From positions 1 through 45,037 of the forward strand of contig JAUVZL010000016.1 in assembly GCA_030602565.1 (NCBI GenBank): DNA of 45,037 nucleotides, in the 5' to 3' direction. The stretch is from Candidatus Stahliibacteriota bacterium. GTDB taxonomy: Bacteria; Hydrothermota; Tepidihabitantia; SM23-42. The notes beneath the pieces were generated by a model. That model was not told where the DNA came from. It ran no database searches and saw only the letters and a list, made by a program, of their open reading frames with translations. Shown here piece by piece: positions 23,592-33,133 of the stretch (position 1 is the first letter of the stretch; every line of letters begins with the position of its first letter). The position numbers and the translations under genes were made by a program.

Positions 23592-26500
23592 ATGAGTAAA
23601 GAGAAAAAATACTGGCAGATAAATACTGAAAAATTAGCACGAGACATTAAACAAGCAGCAAGGACTGCTAACACTGAAGAAGACCTCAAAATGAAAGTTG
23701 AGCCTTTACTGCAAAATGTATTTAAGAAAATTGGAGTAGATATTGACATCGTCCGATATGAAAAAACGAGCACATCTTATAGAGGTAGATCAGATGCAGT
23801 CTATGGTTATCTTACTATTGAGTACAAAACACCTGGCAAATTATCTGCAAAACCGAATGTTAAAAAAACAGTTAAGCAGCTTCAAAATTATCTTGTAGGA
23901 CAGGCTACACAGTTTGCTGAACAAAAGGAAGACTTTCTGGAAAAAGCAGTTGGTGTGGCATTAGACGGCGATTATATTCTTTTTGTAAGATTCACAAAAG
24001 TTCCCACAATATTACAGACACCAGTGCCTGTGCAAGAAAAGCAGGGCGCATTGTTCCCTGTAGCCAAAACAGGACGTGGTTTTCAGGTATTGGGTCCATA
24101 TTCAATTAGCCATTCAAGTTTAACTAATCTTTTAATATTTGTCCGGGCTTCAGCCAGGAGACCACTTACTGCAAAGGATTTAGCCACAGTGTTTGGACCT
24201 GACTGTTCTATTGCTCGGCAAGCAGTTTCTGAACTATACTCAGCAGCAATGAGGGCGCAACGCAGACAAACACCTTCTCGAATAAAGACTTTTTTCATAG
24301 AATGGGACAGAATTTTTGGTGTTGTTTATGGACAGGAACTCGAAAAGGCTGAAAAAACTGCAGAAGAAACTGCAAAGGTCTATCAATTACCAGCAGGGAG
24401 CAGATTAAAACAGCTCCTCTTTGCAATCCATACATATTATGCCTTTCTAATGAAACTCATTGCGTATGAACTCGTTGCTCTACAAAGGGAACAAACTGTT
24501 GAATCATTTGTGAAAGATATAGCACCATTGGATGATATGAAATTATTTGACAAACTCAGTCATTTGGAGAGTGGTCTCGATTTTGTCAATCAGGGGATCG
24601 AAAATTTCCTTGAGGCAGATTTTTTCTCATGGTATCTTGATGCCTGGACATCACAGCTTGCTAATGTCTTTCGTAGTATTGTTCGAGCATTCTCGGATTT
24701 TGAATCCGCCACGCCCATTCTTGAACCAGAGTGGACAAGGGATTTGCTGCAGAAATTATATGAGGTTATTGTTCCGCAGAAACTGCGCCATGACTTGGGA
24801 GAATATTATACCCCTGATTGGCTCGCAGGCTATGTAACAGATAAAAGCGGCTATGATGGTAGAATCGGTATTCGTTTCCTTGACCCTGCGTGCGGTTCAG
24901 GAACCTTTTTAGTACAGGCGATAAACAAAGTAATTGGATACGCAAAGGGACATAAGAAGATACAAACAAAAGAAGTTGCACAACATATCCTCAAGAATAT
25001 TGTGGGCTTTGATCTGAATCCGCTTGCTGTTTTAGCAGCACGTACAAACTATCTCATAGCGTTTTCCAGATTTATTCCATATGTAAGACCAATTACGATC
25101 CCGGTGTATCTTTGCGATTCTATTCTCGCACCAAGTCGGTACGAGGAGGAAGGTGAGTTGCCTTTCAATAGCAATACTTTGATCTTCACAACTACAAAAG
25201 GTAATTACATCTTTCCAATTTGCATGCAAGACAAAACACAAATTGATAAGTTCACTTCAGAGGTTGACATCGCATTACGGAGCAAATTAGTGCCAGAGCA
25301 ATTCAAAAGCAAACTCAAAATTGCGTTTAATCTTTCAGAGAAAGAAAACGAACTTCTTCTAAATATCTACGGACAAATAAAGAAATTAGATGACGCTGGT
25401 GAAAATGGAATCTGGGCGCGTTATATAAAGAATGCCTTTGCACCAGTGTATCTAGGTAAATTTGACTATGTAATCGGCAATCCACCCTGGATAAGATGGG
25501 ATTTCCTTTCTGATGATTATAGAGCAAGAACATTGAAATTATGGCAAAAATATGGACTTTTTTCTTTGAAAGGTTATGAAACACGATTAGGTGGAGGTAA
25601 AAAAGATTTCTCAATGTTATTCACATATGCCTGTGCTGATAATTATCTTAAAGATAAAGGAATTTTAGGGTTCGTCATTACCATGGAAGTGTTTAAATCC
25701 AAGGGTGCTGGAGAGGGATTTAGAAGATTTGAATTAAAAAACAAAAAAGAACCCCTCAAGATTATCAGCATGGAAGATATGGTGAATTTGAAACCATTTC
25801 AAGCAGCCAATAAAACATCCATATTCTGCTTGCAAAAAGGTAAAAAGACAACCTATCCACTCCCTGTTATTGAATGGAAAAGAAAAAAAGGAGTTGGACG
25901 TATTAAACCAGAATGGAGTTTGAATGACGTCCTGACAAATACTACAAAAAAGAAACTTAAAGCAATACCTATCAATCCTGAGAAACTTGCTTCAGCGTGG
26001 CAAACCGCATCGTCTGCAGATCTTCAAATTTATTCACAATTAAAAGGAAATAATCCATACAGAGCTTATAGTGGAGTATATGCTAGCCCTTATGGCGTAT
26101 TTTGGCTGAATGTGAAGGATGTTCGACCTGATGGAAAAATTGTTGTTGAAAACATGCATATGCGAGGGAAATGGCAAATAAAATCTGTATCACAATCTAT
26201 AGAGCCCAATTTAGTTTTCCCGGCAGTTTGCGGTAAGGATTTACGTAAATATGGTATAGCGAGTAATTTTGTTTTATTGGTCCCTCAGGAACCAATAAAA
26301 CAAAAACCTTATACTGCAGATTGGATGCTACAAAACACACCTCTTACCTATGCATATTTAAAACAATTTGAGAAAGTCTTAAATACTAGAGCATCACGTG
26401 CCCTGAAGGAACTTGCTGACAAGACTGAGTTCTACGCCATATTGGGAGTTGGTAAGTACACGTTTTCAAGATATAAAGTAGTCTGGAAACAAATGGGGAC

Positions 26501-26867
26501 AAAAATAGCAACAGTGGTTTTATCAAGTATGAAAACGAATTTTGGCATGAAATCTATAGTCTCAACACACACAACCGCACTATTTGCTACCGACAATAGA
26601 AAAGAAGCACATTACCTTTGTGCAATTTTAAACTCAGAAATTGTTAATAACTTTATAAAAAGTTTTTCAGCCGCAGGTAGGGGTTTTGGCACACCATCAG
26701 TTATGGAAAATCTTGCAATCCCTAAGTTCAAACTGAACAACAGAATTCACGAAAAACTCGCAGAGCTTTCTGAAAAGGCTCATGCTTTGGTCAAAAAAAG
26801 TAATGATATTCAAGATATACAAGATGAAATAAATTCAAATGTTTTGAGATTATGGAATATAAAGTAA
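23592..26867 (+). CDS. Single-chain type IIG/IIL-like restriction-modification enzyme
   Basis: The 1091-residue protein has an N-terminal PD-(D/E)XK-like nuclease region: D68 and E77-Y-K79 within GRSDAVYGYLTIEYKTPGKL, preceded by a helix containing E38. A helical linker follows. The N6-adenine methyltransferase core then has motif I FLDPACGSGTF (about 428-440) and motif IV NPPW (about 630). The C-terminal part resembles TaqI/Eco57I-type target recognition domains (KYTFSRYKVVWKQM). It would methylate and cut the same site as one polypeptide. The recognition site cannot be read from sequence. The next gene starts 16 bases before its stop. Confidence 0.85.
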   Translation: MSKEKKYWQINTEKLARDIKQAARTANTEEDLKMKVEPLLQNVFKKIGVDIDIVRYEKTSTSYRGRSDAVYGYLTIEYKTPGKLSAKPNVKKTVKQLQNYLVGQATQFAEQKEDFLEKAVGVALDGDYILFVRFTKVPTILQTPVPVQEKQGALFPVAKTGRGFQVLGPYSISHSSLTNLLIFVRASARRPLTAKDLATVFGPDCSIARQAVSELYSAAMRAQRRQTPSRIKTFFIEWDRIFGVVYGQELEKAEKTAEETAKVYQLPAGSRLKQLLFAIHTYYAFLMKLIAYELVALQREQTVESFVKDIAPLDDMKLFDKLSHLESGLDFVNQGIENFLEADFFSWYLDAWTSQLANVFRSIVRAFSDFESATPILEPEWTRDLLQKLYEVIVPQKLRHDLGEYYTPDWLAGYVTDKSGYDGRIGIRFLDPACGSGTFLVQAINKVIGYAKGHKKIQTKEVAQHILKNIVGFDLNPLAVLAARTNYLIAFSRFIPYVRPITIPVYLCDSILAPSRYEEEGELPFNSNTLIFTTTKGNYIFPICMQDKTQIDKFTSEVDIALRSKLVPEQFKSKLKIAFNLSEKENELLLNIYGQIKKLDDAGENGIWARYIKNAFAPVYLGKFDYVIGNPPWIRWDFLSDDYRARTLKLWQKYGLFSLKGYETRLGGGKKDFSMLFTYACADNYLKDKGILGFVITMEVFKSKGAGEGFRRFELKNKKEPLKIISMEDMVNLKPFQAANKTSIFCLQKGKKTTYPLPVIEWKRKKGVGRIKPEWSLNDVLTNTTKKKLKAIPINPEKLASAWQTASSADLQIYSQLKGNNPYRAYSGVYASPYGVFWLNVKDVRPDGKIVVENMHMRGKWQIKSVSQSIEPNLVFPAVCGKDLRKYGIASNFVLLVPQEPIKQKPYTADWMLQNTPLTYAYLKQFEKVLNTRASRALKELADKTEFYAILGVGKYTFSRYKVVWKQMGTKIATVVLSSMKTNFGMKSIVSTHTTALFATDNRKEAHYLCAILNSEIVNNFIKSFSAAGRGFGTPSVMENLAIPKFKLNNRIHEKLAELSEKAHALVKKSNDIQDIQDEINSNVLRLWNIK

Positions 26868-27670
26868 TAACTACACAGGATACCAAGTTTCCACGAAAGC
26901 TGATTGAACGGCTGGCCAATGAAGCTCCGGAAAGAATGTATTATCATGGTCTGCTGGAACTTCTCGACCACTGGACCATGGCATTTTTCTGCGCTGACGC
27001 TGCTGGTGGTACTGTGCTTAATGAAATGAACCAGCTTTTTTTCACAATTCGAGAATATGCAATCAATTATATTGGTTCCTGGCATTCAGTTATGGAAACC
27101 GAGGTGTTTAGATTGGGGTTGTATTTCAAGTACGATACTGTCACTCTATTTACTGCCAAGGGATTGGGTGTTGAAACATTTGATTCGTATCTGCTCGACC
27201 GATTCTATCCTCCGCTCCATGAGTTTCCGGAAAGAGATGAATATTTCAGACGTGCTAAAGAGAATGAGCTTCTTATGCTGTCAGCAGTCGCACCAGATGA
27301 AACAAGACAGAAACGAAAGAACATAATGCAGAGAAACTGGCTTTCTTGTATTCTTAGTAATCTGGTCTTTATACCATATGGACCAAAAGATTCAAAAACC
27401 TATACTACAGCAAAAAAGATTATCAATGCTAAAATTCCTGTCTTTACACTTGAGCATTCGATAGCAAATGACCTCCATAAACTTGGAATTCCTGGATTCA
27501 ATCGCAAAACTGTTCGAGCTTTTTTAGAAAAAATGGGTGCAAAAAAACCTGTTGAAAAAGAAAAGCCAGAAACAATTACACCAGAAGAAATCACCCCATA
27601 TAAATCATCAAAAAAAATAGTGCAGAATAAGATAAAGTTTTTAAAAGGCAAAAATGATGACGCAGAATAA
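26852..27670 (+). CDS. DprA/SLOG-like Rossmann protein in restriction-modification operon
   Basis: The 272-residue protein begins like DprA/Smf proteins (TKFPRKLIERLANEAPERMYYHG). It has GSWHSVMETEVFR at the place of the first nucleotide-binding turn, and RNWLSCILSNLVFIPYG...TYTTAKKII matching the second half of the DprA Rossmann fold. The C-terminal tail is lysine-rich and ends in a charged extension. It is shorter than true DprA, and its operon partner is a restriction-modification enzyme. A sensor or accessory role of the SLOG type in defence is therefore more likely than natural transformation. That role is inference. Confidence 0.6.
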   Translation: MEYKVITTQDTKFPRKLIERLANEAPERMYYHGLLELLDHWTMAFFCADAAGGTVLNEMNQLFFTIREYAINYIGSWHSVMETEVFRLGLYFKYDTVTLFTAKGLGVETFDSYLLDRFYPPLHEFPERDEYFRRAKENELLMLSAVAPDETRQKRKNIMQRNWLSCILSNLVFIPYGPKDSKTYTTAKKIINAKIPVFTLEHSIANDLHKLGIPGFNRKTVRAFLEKMGAKKPVEKEKPETITPEEITPYKSSKKIVQNKIKFLKGKNDDAE

Positions 27671-27702
27671 GAAATTCGTAAAAGTAAACAGTATCGATAG
27701 AA

Positions 27703-28434
27703 ATGAAAAATATATATAAATCCAAAAATTATTCCAACCTCATAACCGACCTTTCATCCTTAATTAACCAGGGCCGAAAGGCGGCAGTGCGGTATGTGAA
27801 TACCGCACTGGTCATTACTTACTGGCTCATTGGCAGACGGATTGTGGGATTTGAGCAGAAAGGGAAAAAACGGGCGGAGTATGGCGAAGCTCTTCTTGAA
27901 AAATTGTCTATTGACTTAACCCAGCGATTCGGTAAAGGATGGGGACTAACTAATTTGAAAACCATCAGACAATTCTATCTTACATATTCAAAGGTCATTC
28001 AAAAAGGTCACACACCGTGTGACCAATTGCCTTCCAGGAGTTCCCTGCGAAAAAGTCGCACAGTGTGTACCGAATTACAACCAATTTCCGAGACATTATC
28101 ACGGAAATTACTTTTATCGTGGTCTCATTATCGTCTTCTTATGCGTATTGATGAGTCTTTTAAACAAGATTTCTATGAGGCAGAGTGCATCCGTGGTAAC
28201 TGGTCAGTAAGACAACTGGATAGGCAAATCCAGTCAATGCTATATGAGCGGACTGCTCTTTCCAAACGTAAACTGGCAGTCATTGCCAAAGCTCATAAAA
28301 AGCCAATTATCCTCAAACCCGAAGACGAAATCAAGGATCCATATATTTTAGAATTTCTTGGCTTAAAAGATGAATATTCTGAATCGCAGTTAGAAGATGA
28401 GAATGAAAAACAAGGAATTGGCAAAACTATTTAA
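27703..28434 (+). CDS. DUF1016 N-terminal domain protein, lacking the usual nuclease domain
   Basis: The 243-residue product matches the DUF1016 N-terminal domain: TALVITYWLIGRRIV, RAEYGEALLEKLSIDLTQRFGKGW and LSWSHYRLLMRI. It continues to the conserved junction DPYILEFLGLKDEYSESQLE. At that point YhcG-type proteins continue into a PDDEXK nuclease of about 120 residues. Here the frame instead runs about a dozen residues into the polX start and stops. It is therefore an N-domain-only form, probably produced by deletion up to polX. The last codons overlap polX by 38 bases. Confidence 0.75.
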   Translation: MKNIYKSKNYSNLITDLSSLINQGRKAAVRYVNTALVITYWLIGRRIVGFEQKGKKRAEYGEALLEKLSIDLTQRFGKGWGLTNLKTIRQFYLTYSKVIQKGHTPCDQLPSRSSLRKSRTVCTELQPISETLSRKLLLSWSHYRLLMRIDESFKQDFYEAECIRGNWSVRQLDRQIQSMLYERTALSKRKLAVIAKAHKKPIILKPEDEIKDPYILEFLGLKDEYSESQLEDENEKQGIGKTI

Positions 28435-30142
28435 TCGCATTGCTGATGCATTAGAATTCAAAGACGTTAATGTTTTTCGTATTGTAGCATATCGCAGGGC
28501 GGGACGTGTTCTCGATGATCTTGTCGAGGACATTGAAGTGTTGAATAAACAAGGCAGACTTGCTGAGCTACCCGGCATTGGCAAGGCAATTGCTGAAAAG
28601 ATTAATGAATATCTCTCTACTGGCAAGATGAAAAAATATAAAGAGGTAACCAAAGGCATTCCAAATACTCTGCTCGACATGCTCGATATACAAAACCTCG
28701 GTCCAAAAACACTTGCATTGGCACATAAAAAACTGCGTGTAAAAAACTTAAAAGACCTGAAAAAGGTCATAAAAAATGGCAGCCTTGCAAAACTGCCACA
28801 AATGGGCAAAAAAAAGGTTGAAAATATTAAGAAAGGGTTAGACCTGTATGAACGAGCTCATGAGAGACTTTCTATTGCAGTTGCGCAAAATGTAGCACGC
28901 GAGATTATTGAATATCTAAAAAAGAATACCAAAATAAAAGATATCTCGTCAGCCGGGTCTTTACGCAGATGGAAAGAGACAATCGGAGACATTGATATTC
29001 TTACTACTGGAAAAAATGGAGCAGAAATTATCAAAATATTCACAAAGTTTCCCAAAACCGAACGGGTACTTGCTGCCGGTGAAACAAAGAGCTCAATAAT
29101 TGTTAAAGGCGGAATCCAGGTCGATTTGAGGATTGTCAAACCAAAATCTTATGGCGCTGCACTCCAGTATTTTACTGGTTCAAAGGCGCACAATATTAAG
29201 CTGCGTAATATTGCCAAATCAAAGGGATTGAAATTGAGTGAATATGGTGTATTCTCTCTACGAGATACAGGCGTAAAAGGTAAAAAAATGGTTGCCGGTA
29301 AGACAGAAAAAGAAGTTTACAAAATCCTTGGTCTAACATATGTTCCGCCAGAATTGCGTGAAGATCGTGGTGAAGTTGAGGTAGCGCTCCAGAATAAAAT
29401 ACCAAAGCTCATTGAAATGAAAGACATCAAAGGTGATTTGCACATGCATTCGACATATTCAGATTCTACAGCTACTATTAGACAACTCACAAATTTTGCC
29501 TGGAGACTTAATTATGAATATATCCTGGTAACTGACCATTCAGAATCTGCAAAATATGCCCATGGACTGGAACCGAAAAGGTTATATAAACAGTGGCAGG
29601 AGATTGATAAAATTAACCAACAATCCAAAAAATTGCACGTATTAAAGGGTGTTGAGGTTGACATTCTAAAAAGTGGTAAACTGGATTATCCTGATAAAAT
29701 TTTGAAACGATGTGATTTTGTTATCGCTGCAATTCACCAAGGTTTTACAAAGAATGTTACAGAAAGAATCTACGCGGCAATGGATAACCCTTATGTGGAT
29801 ATTATCGCTCATCCGACTGGAAGACTCATCTCACAACGAGAGGGGTATGCTATCAACATCCACAAGGTCATGGAGCACGCAGCTCAAACTGGTACCTGGC
29901 TGGAGCTCAATGCCTACCCGGATAGATTAGATGTGAATGATGTATATTTAAAGATTGCAAAGGAGATGGATATAAAAATTTCAATCGGCACTGATGCCCA
30001 TAGTATCAAGGCTCTTTTATGGATGAAGTTCGGTGTTGCTCAGGCACGCCGCGGTTGGCTTGAAGCAAAGAATGTAGTAAATACTTATTCACTGAAAAAG
30101 TTACAGACAATCAGGAAAATAAATAAAAACAGGATTGAATAG
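28397..30142 (+). CDS. polX: DNA polymerase/3'-5' exonuclease PolX
   Basis: The 581-residue protein has helix-hairpin-helix motifs (LPGIGKAIAEKINEYL; LPQMGKKKVENIK). The family X polymerase core has SAGSLRRWKETIGDIDIL (about 185-202) with the metal aspartates D198 and D200 and a third in QVDLRIV. The C-terminal PHP phosphoesterase domain starts at DLHMHSTYSD (about 346). PolX fills short gaps and removes mismatched ends during base-excision or end-joining repair. It is full length, and its start is inside the DUF1016 gene. Its place as the last gene of a restriction-modification operon is unusual. Confidence 0.93.
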   Translation: MRMKNKELAKLFNRIADALEFKDVNVFRIVAYRRAGRVLDDLVEDIEVLNKQGRLAELPGIGKAIAEKINEYLSTGKMKKYKEVTKGIPNTLLDMLDIQNLGPKTLALAHKKLRVKNLKDLKKVIKNGSLAKLPQMGKKKVENIKKGLDLYERAHERLSIAVAQNVAREIIEYLKKNTKIKDISSAGSLRRWKETIGDIDILTTGKNGAEIIKIFTKFPKTERVLAAGETKSSIIVKGGIQVDLRIVKPKSYGAALQYFTGSKAHNIKLRNIAKSKGLKLSEYGVFSLRDTGVKGKKMVAGKTEKEVYKILGLTYVPPELREDRGEVEVALQNKIPKLIEMKDIKGDLHMHSTYSDSTATIRQLTNFAWRLNYEYILVTDHSESAKYAHGLEPKRLYKQWQEIDKINQQSKKLHVLKGVEVDILKSGKLDYPDKILKRCDFVIAAIHQGFTKNVTERIYAAMDNPYVDIIAHPTGRLISQREGYAINIHKVMEHAAQTGTWLELNAYPDRLDVNDVYLKIAKEMDIKISIGTDAHSIKALLWMKFGVAQARRGWLEAKNVVNTYSLKKLQTIRKINKNRIE

Positions 30143-30203
30143 TTGAAATCTTGTGCCGTTTCAAATAGTTCGTGTCTTATTTTTGCACGAACATTTAAAA
30201 ATT

Positions 30204-30259
30204 GTAGTGGCAGAGTTTACTCTGCAAATAAAGAAGAATCGAGCAAGCTCGACCACTAC
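30204..30259. repeat. Three-way-junction hairpin element
   Basis: The outer arms gtagtgg (30204-30210) and ccactac (30253-30259) enclose two smaller hairpins, cagagtttactctg and cgagcaagctcg. The stems are perfect, giving a cloverleaf-like fold. It lies between the convergent polX and HEAT-repeat genes and belongs to the gtag-flanked hairpin family of this window. Confidence 0.75.
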
Positions 30260-30311
30260 ATAATTTACAAAATTAAATATTAATAATTGAAAACGGCAAC
30301 AGGTAACCCAG

Positions 30312-32483
30312 TTACTTGTTGAGTCTATCTAGTATTTCTTCGGCAGTTGCCGCAACAAATTGATCTTTATGATTGGTCGCTTCACGTAAAGCTCCCATTG
30401 TTTTTTCACTACCTATCTTTGCCAAGCTATTGAGGACTGCGCGTTTTGTTGGGTGCAGGAGATCAGCTTTGAAAATCGGGCGTTCGCTCAAAATCGCGAC
30501 TAATAGTTCGAGCACTGAGTCGTCACCAAAGCGTCCCAGGACACCGATTATCTCCTGTCTGAACTGCTCTTCTTTGATATCTGGGATGCCCTTACGGGAT
30601 TTCAACCATCCTGCCACTTCGGTAAGCTTATCCAGCACGTCCTCCTTTTCCAGGTGTTTCATCGCCGCAATAACCACCTTATTGTACTTGCTTTGCAGTC
30701 CTTTAAGAAGATAGGATTTTATGTTTTCGCTACCAGTTTTCATGAGACTATCGATGACTGCTAATTGCACCTGCTCTTCGTCGTCATTTATTAACGGACC
30801 GATTCTATCAATCACTACACTTGTTTTCATTTCACCCAAGATAAAAATGCCGTTTCTGCGGATGTACCATTCCGATGAGTCGAGAAGCTTCTGAACTTCG
30901 GGCACTGCACGTTCACCCATTTTAATGATTACATCGATGATCTTCATTCTCACGGCTCGGTTCTCAGTTTCATTTAATGCTGCAATAAGTACTGGCATTG
31001 AAAACTCAGCCAACGAAATGAGTGCCGCGCGTGCTTCGACAAAGGTTCCAGGATCCCAAAGTAGCGAGACCAGCTCAGGCACATAGTTTTCATCTTTGAT
31101 CTCATTAATCGTGCGAATCACCGTCTTCTTTCTTTCCAGTAATGCTGTATCTTTTCTCAACAAGTGCTTGCCGAATTTCTTTGAGATAAATTGTATCATA
31201 TCATCTTGCTTCAATGCTTTTGCTTTCAAGTAAATATTTTCGAGTGCGCTGATCACGCTGACAAAAGTCTTCAATTCTGTTTCCGCATCAGCCATTGTGT
31301 CAAAGCGATCAACGAGAAGTCTGAGCACATCGTAATTCTTTGATTCAAAAATCCGGTCCTGGAACCCCATGAGATCTTCAACTGCCTTAATACGTTCATC
31401 ACGTGATGAATCACGCAAGCGCGGAAAAATCAACCTCATTTCTTGTTCCATATTTTTACTCATGAATTTATCCGCCGCCTTCTTTCCTTTAACAGTTTTC
31501 AACTCACTCATTAAACGTGAAGCAATTTTTTCAAAATCCAATTCTGGCACATTTACTCTTAAGGTAGACAGGATGCCAGGCAATCTTGAACCCGTAACAT
31601 TCTTCAAAATATCAACAATCTCTTGCTCGACCCGAGGTGACCTCTCTTTCGCCTTCACTGAAACGACGTCAATGATGTCCTCGTCAGACATTGTCGGTAT
31701 CAAACTTTTGAAGAGAACAGCTAGTTTCTTGTTCTCGGTGCGATACTTGGCAATATTCTTTTTTATGGTTGGTGACAGAACAGACAGCATTCGCGAGAAC
31801 ACTATCGAGTATTCATCCCACCGATCTTCACCATACTGGTCGGCAACCATGAGGGCTAATTTCTCAAGACCTGAGACAATTTTCCCTGTCTGCACCTCTA
31901 TCGGCTCACTGCCACCAATGCCAATCCCCGCCAGGAAACCGCTAAGCTCCTTTACCTTATCGTCGTCACTCATTGCGATCTGACCCGTAGTCAAAGATTC
32001 TAAAAACTGATCCCAATTTATCGACTGTGCTCCAGCATCACTCGATATTACACCCACACGAAATTTGTTAACTGTAATTCTGGTGACGCCTCGCGCTCTC
32101 AGTAAAGCAACGATATCACCATAATCAGCGATATCAGCAGGCGTGGCGGCCATTGCATTGAAGAACTCCTGGAGATCCTCCTCGGTTTGCTGAACACTAA
32201 AGGTTATACTTTTAACGCCCAATTGACTAAATCTGTTCACCAGACTCTTCACGATCGGCAACCGCTTTGAATCAAAGCGTTCTTCCCCAATCATTATTAT
32301 ACCTTCAACGATCACCAAGGAAATCGTCTCCTGCTCTATCGGTACTTCTCTGAGCAATATTCTCAAGCGTTTTACAATTGGTATCAATGAAGGATGCCCC
32401 TTTGGATATGTTTTGGATATATTGGCACCCAACCCAATCTGTTTGATCAAATCATTGAGGAATTTCATTGAATAATCTGCCAT
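30312..32483 (-). CDS. HEAT-repeat protein
   Basis: The 723-residue soluble protein has an N-terminal alpha/beta region (YPKGHPSLIPIVKRL, then GVKSITFSVQQTEEDLQEFF). This resembles the domain that precedes HD or HEAT domains in other bacterial signalling proteins. The C-terminal half carries HEAT-type repeats (for example AVPEVQKLLDSSEWYIRRNGIFILGEM; about residues 470-720). It has no catalytic motif. It is the third gene of a cyclase operon, two bases behind the 214-residue cyclase protein, so a protein-binding or effector role downstream of the cyclase proteins is plausible. Confidence 0.8.
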   Translation of the reverse strand: MADYSMKFLNDLIKQIGLGANISKTYPKGHPSLIPIVKRLRILLREVPIEQETISLVIVEGIIMIGEERFDSKRLPIVKSLVNRFSQLGVKSITFSVQQTEEDLQEFFNAMAATPADIADYGDIVALLRARGVTRITVNKFRVGVISSDAGAQSINWDQFLESLTTGQIAMSDDDKVKELSGFLAGIGIGGSEPIEVQTGKIVSGLEKLALMVADQYGEDRWDEYSIVFSRMLSVLSPTIKKNIAKYRTENKKLAVLFKSLIPTMSDEDIIDVVSVKAKERSPRVEQEIVDILKNVTGSRLPGILSTLRVNVPELDFEKIASRLMSELKTVKGKKAADKFMSKNMEQEMRLIFPRLRDSSRDERIKAVEDLMGFQDRIFESKNYDVLRLLVDRFDTMADAETELKTFVSVISALENIYLKAKALKQDDMIQFISKKFGKHLLRKDTALLERKKTVIRTINEIKDENYVPELVSLLWDPGTFVEARAALISLAEFSMPVLIAALNETENRAVRMKIIDVIIKMGERAVPEVQKLLDSSEWYIRRNGIFILGEMKTSVVIDRIGPLINDDEEQVQLAVIDSLMKTGSENIKSYLLKGLQSKYNKVVIAAMKHLEKEDVLDKLTEVAGWLKSRKGIPDIKEEQFRQEIIGVLGRFGDDSVLELLVAILSERPIFKADLLHPTKRAVLNSLAKIGSEKTMGALREATNHKDQFVAATAEEILDRLNK

Positions 32484-32485
32484 AA

Positions 32486-33130
32486 TTATTTTTGTTTCAC
32501 CTTATACTCATAAGCCTTCACAGACAAAGCGTCTTTAATAAACTCTCCAACTTCACTAAAGCTGAAAAAGGCCTTTGTTGCATCATATAAGTTTTCACAA
32601 ACAAGCAGCGAGTTCTCAACCGCGTTCTTCTGCAAAATCTGACATTTCTTAAACCCTTTGGTGACAAGCAAGGTATCACGTAAATTACTGTATATATTGA
32701 CCACTGAAACCGGTTCAAGGACCATACCTATTTTCAAACCAACCGGACTCGCCAAGTACTCCTTCTTATTTATTTCACCCAATTTCTTGAGCATATCCTC
32801 TGCTGCAAAAACCGCCATATGTGCAGCAAAGCCGGATTCTTTGGGAAAACCAAATACACTGACAACTTCATCGCCGATAATTTGATATATTACTCCTTTA
32901 TATGATTCAATAATTCTTGAAAAAAGCGCGAATACCTCATTGAGAAAAACCATGACATCTTCGGCAATCATTGTTTCACTCATCTTTGTAAAACCTGAAA
33001 GATCAGCACGCATAAAAACCATATCGAGTTTTTCCATGGGCAAATAACTGTTTTTATCGAGTAAAGTACCACACCAAGGACAGAAGCGTGATGGGTCATC
33101 AATTTCTTTGCTGCAAGCTGGACATTTCAT
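32486..33130 (-). CDS. Zinc-ribbon class III cyclase-domain protein (C1-like half)
   Basis: The 214-residue protein has an N-terminal zinc ribbon (C3, C6, C17, C20) and a class III nucleotidyl cyclase domain. Both metal-binding aspartates are present: D43 in MRADLSGFTKMSE and D87 in IIGDEVVSVFG. The substrate lysine three residues before the GD glycine is replaced (Q83), and the N-x3-R transition-state motif cannot be found in the second half. On its own it therefore has only half of an active site. The upstream gene supplies the other half, see findings. The gap to the upstream gene is three bases. Confidence 0.8.
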   Translation of the reverse strand: MKCPACSKEIDDPSRFCPWCGTLLDKNSYLPMEKLDMVFMRADLSGFTKMSETMIAEDVMVFLNEVFALFSRIIESYKGVIYQIIGDEVVSVFGFPKESGFAAHMAVFAAEDMLKKLGEINKKEYLASPVGLKIGMVLEPVSVVNIYSNLRDTLLVTKGFKKCQILQKNAVENSLLVCENLYDATKAFFSFSEVGEFIKDALSVKAYEYKVKQK

Positions 33131-33133
33131 AGT

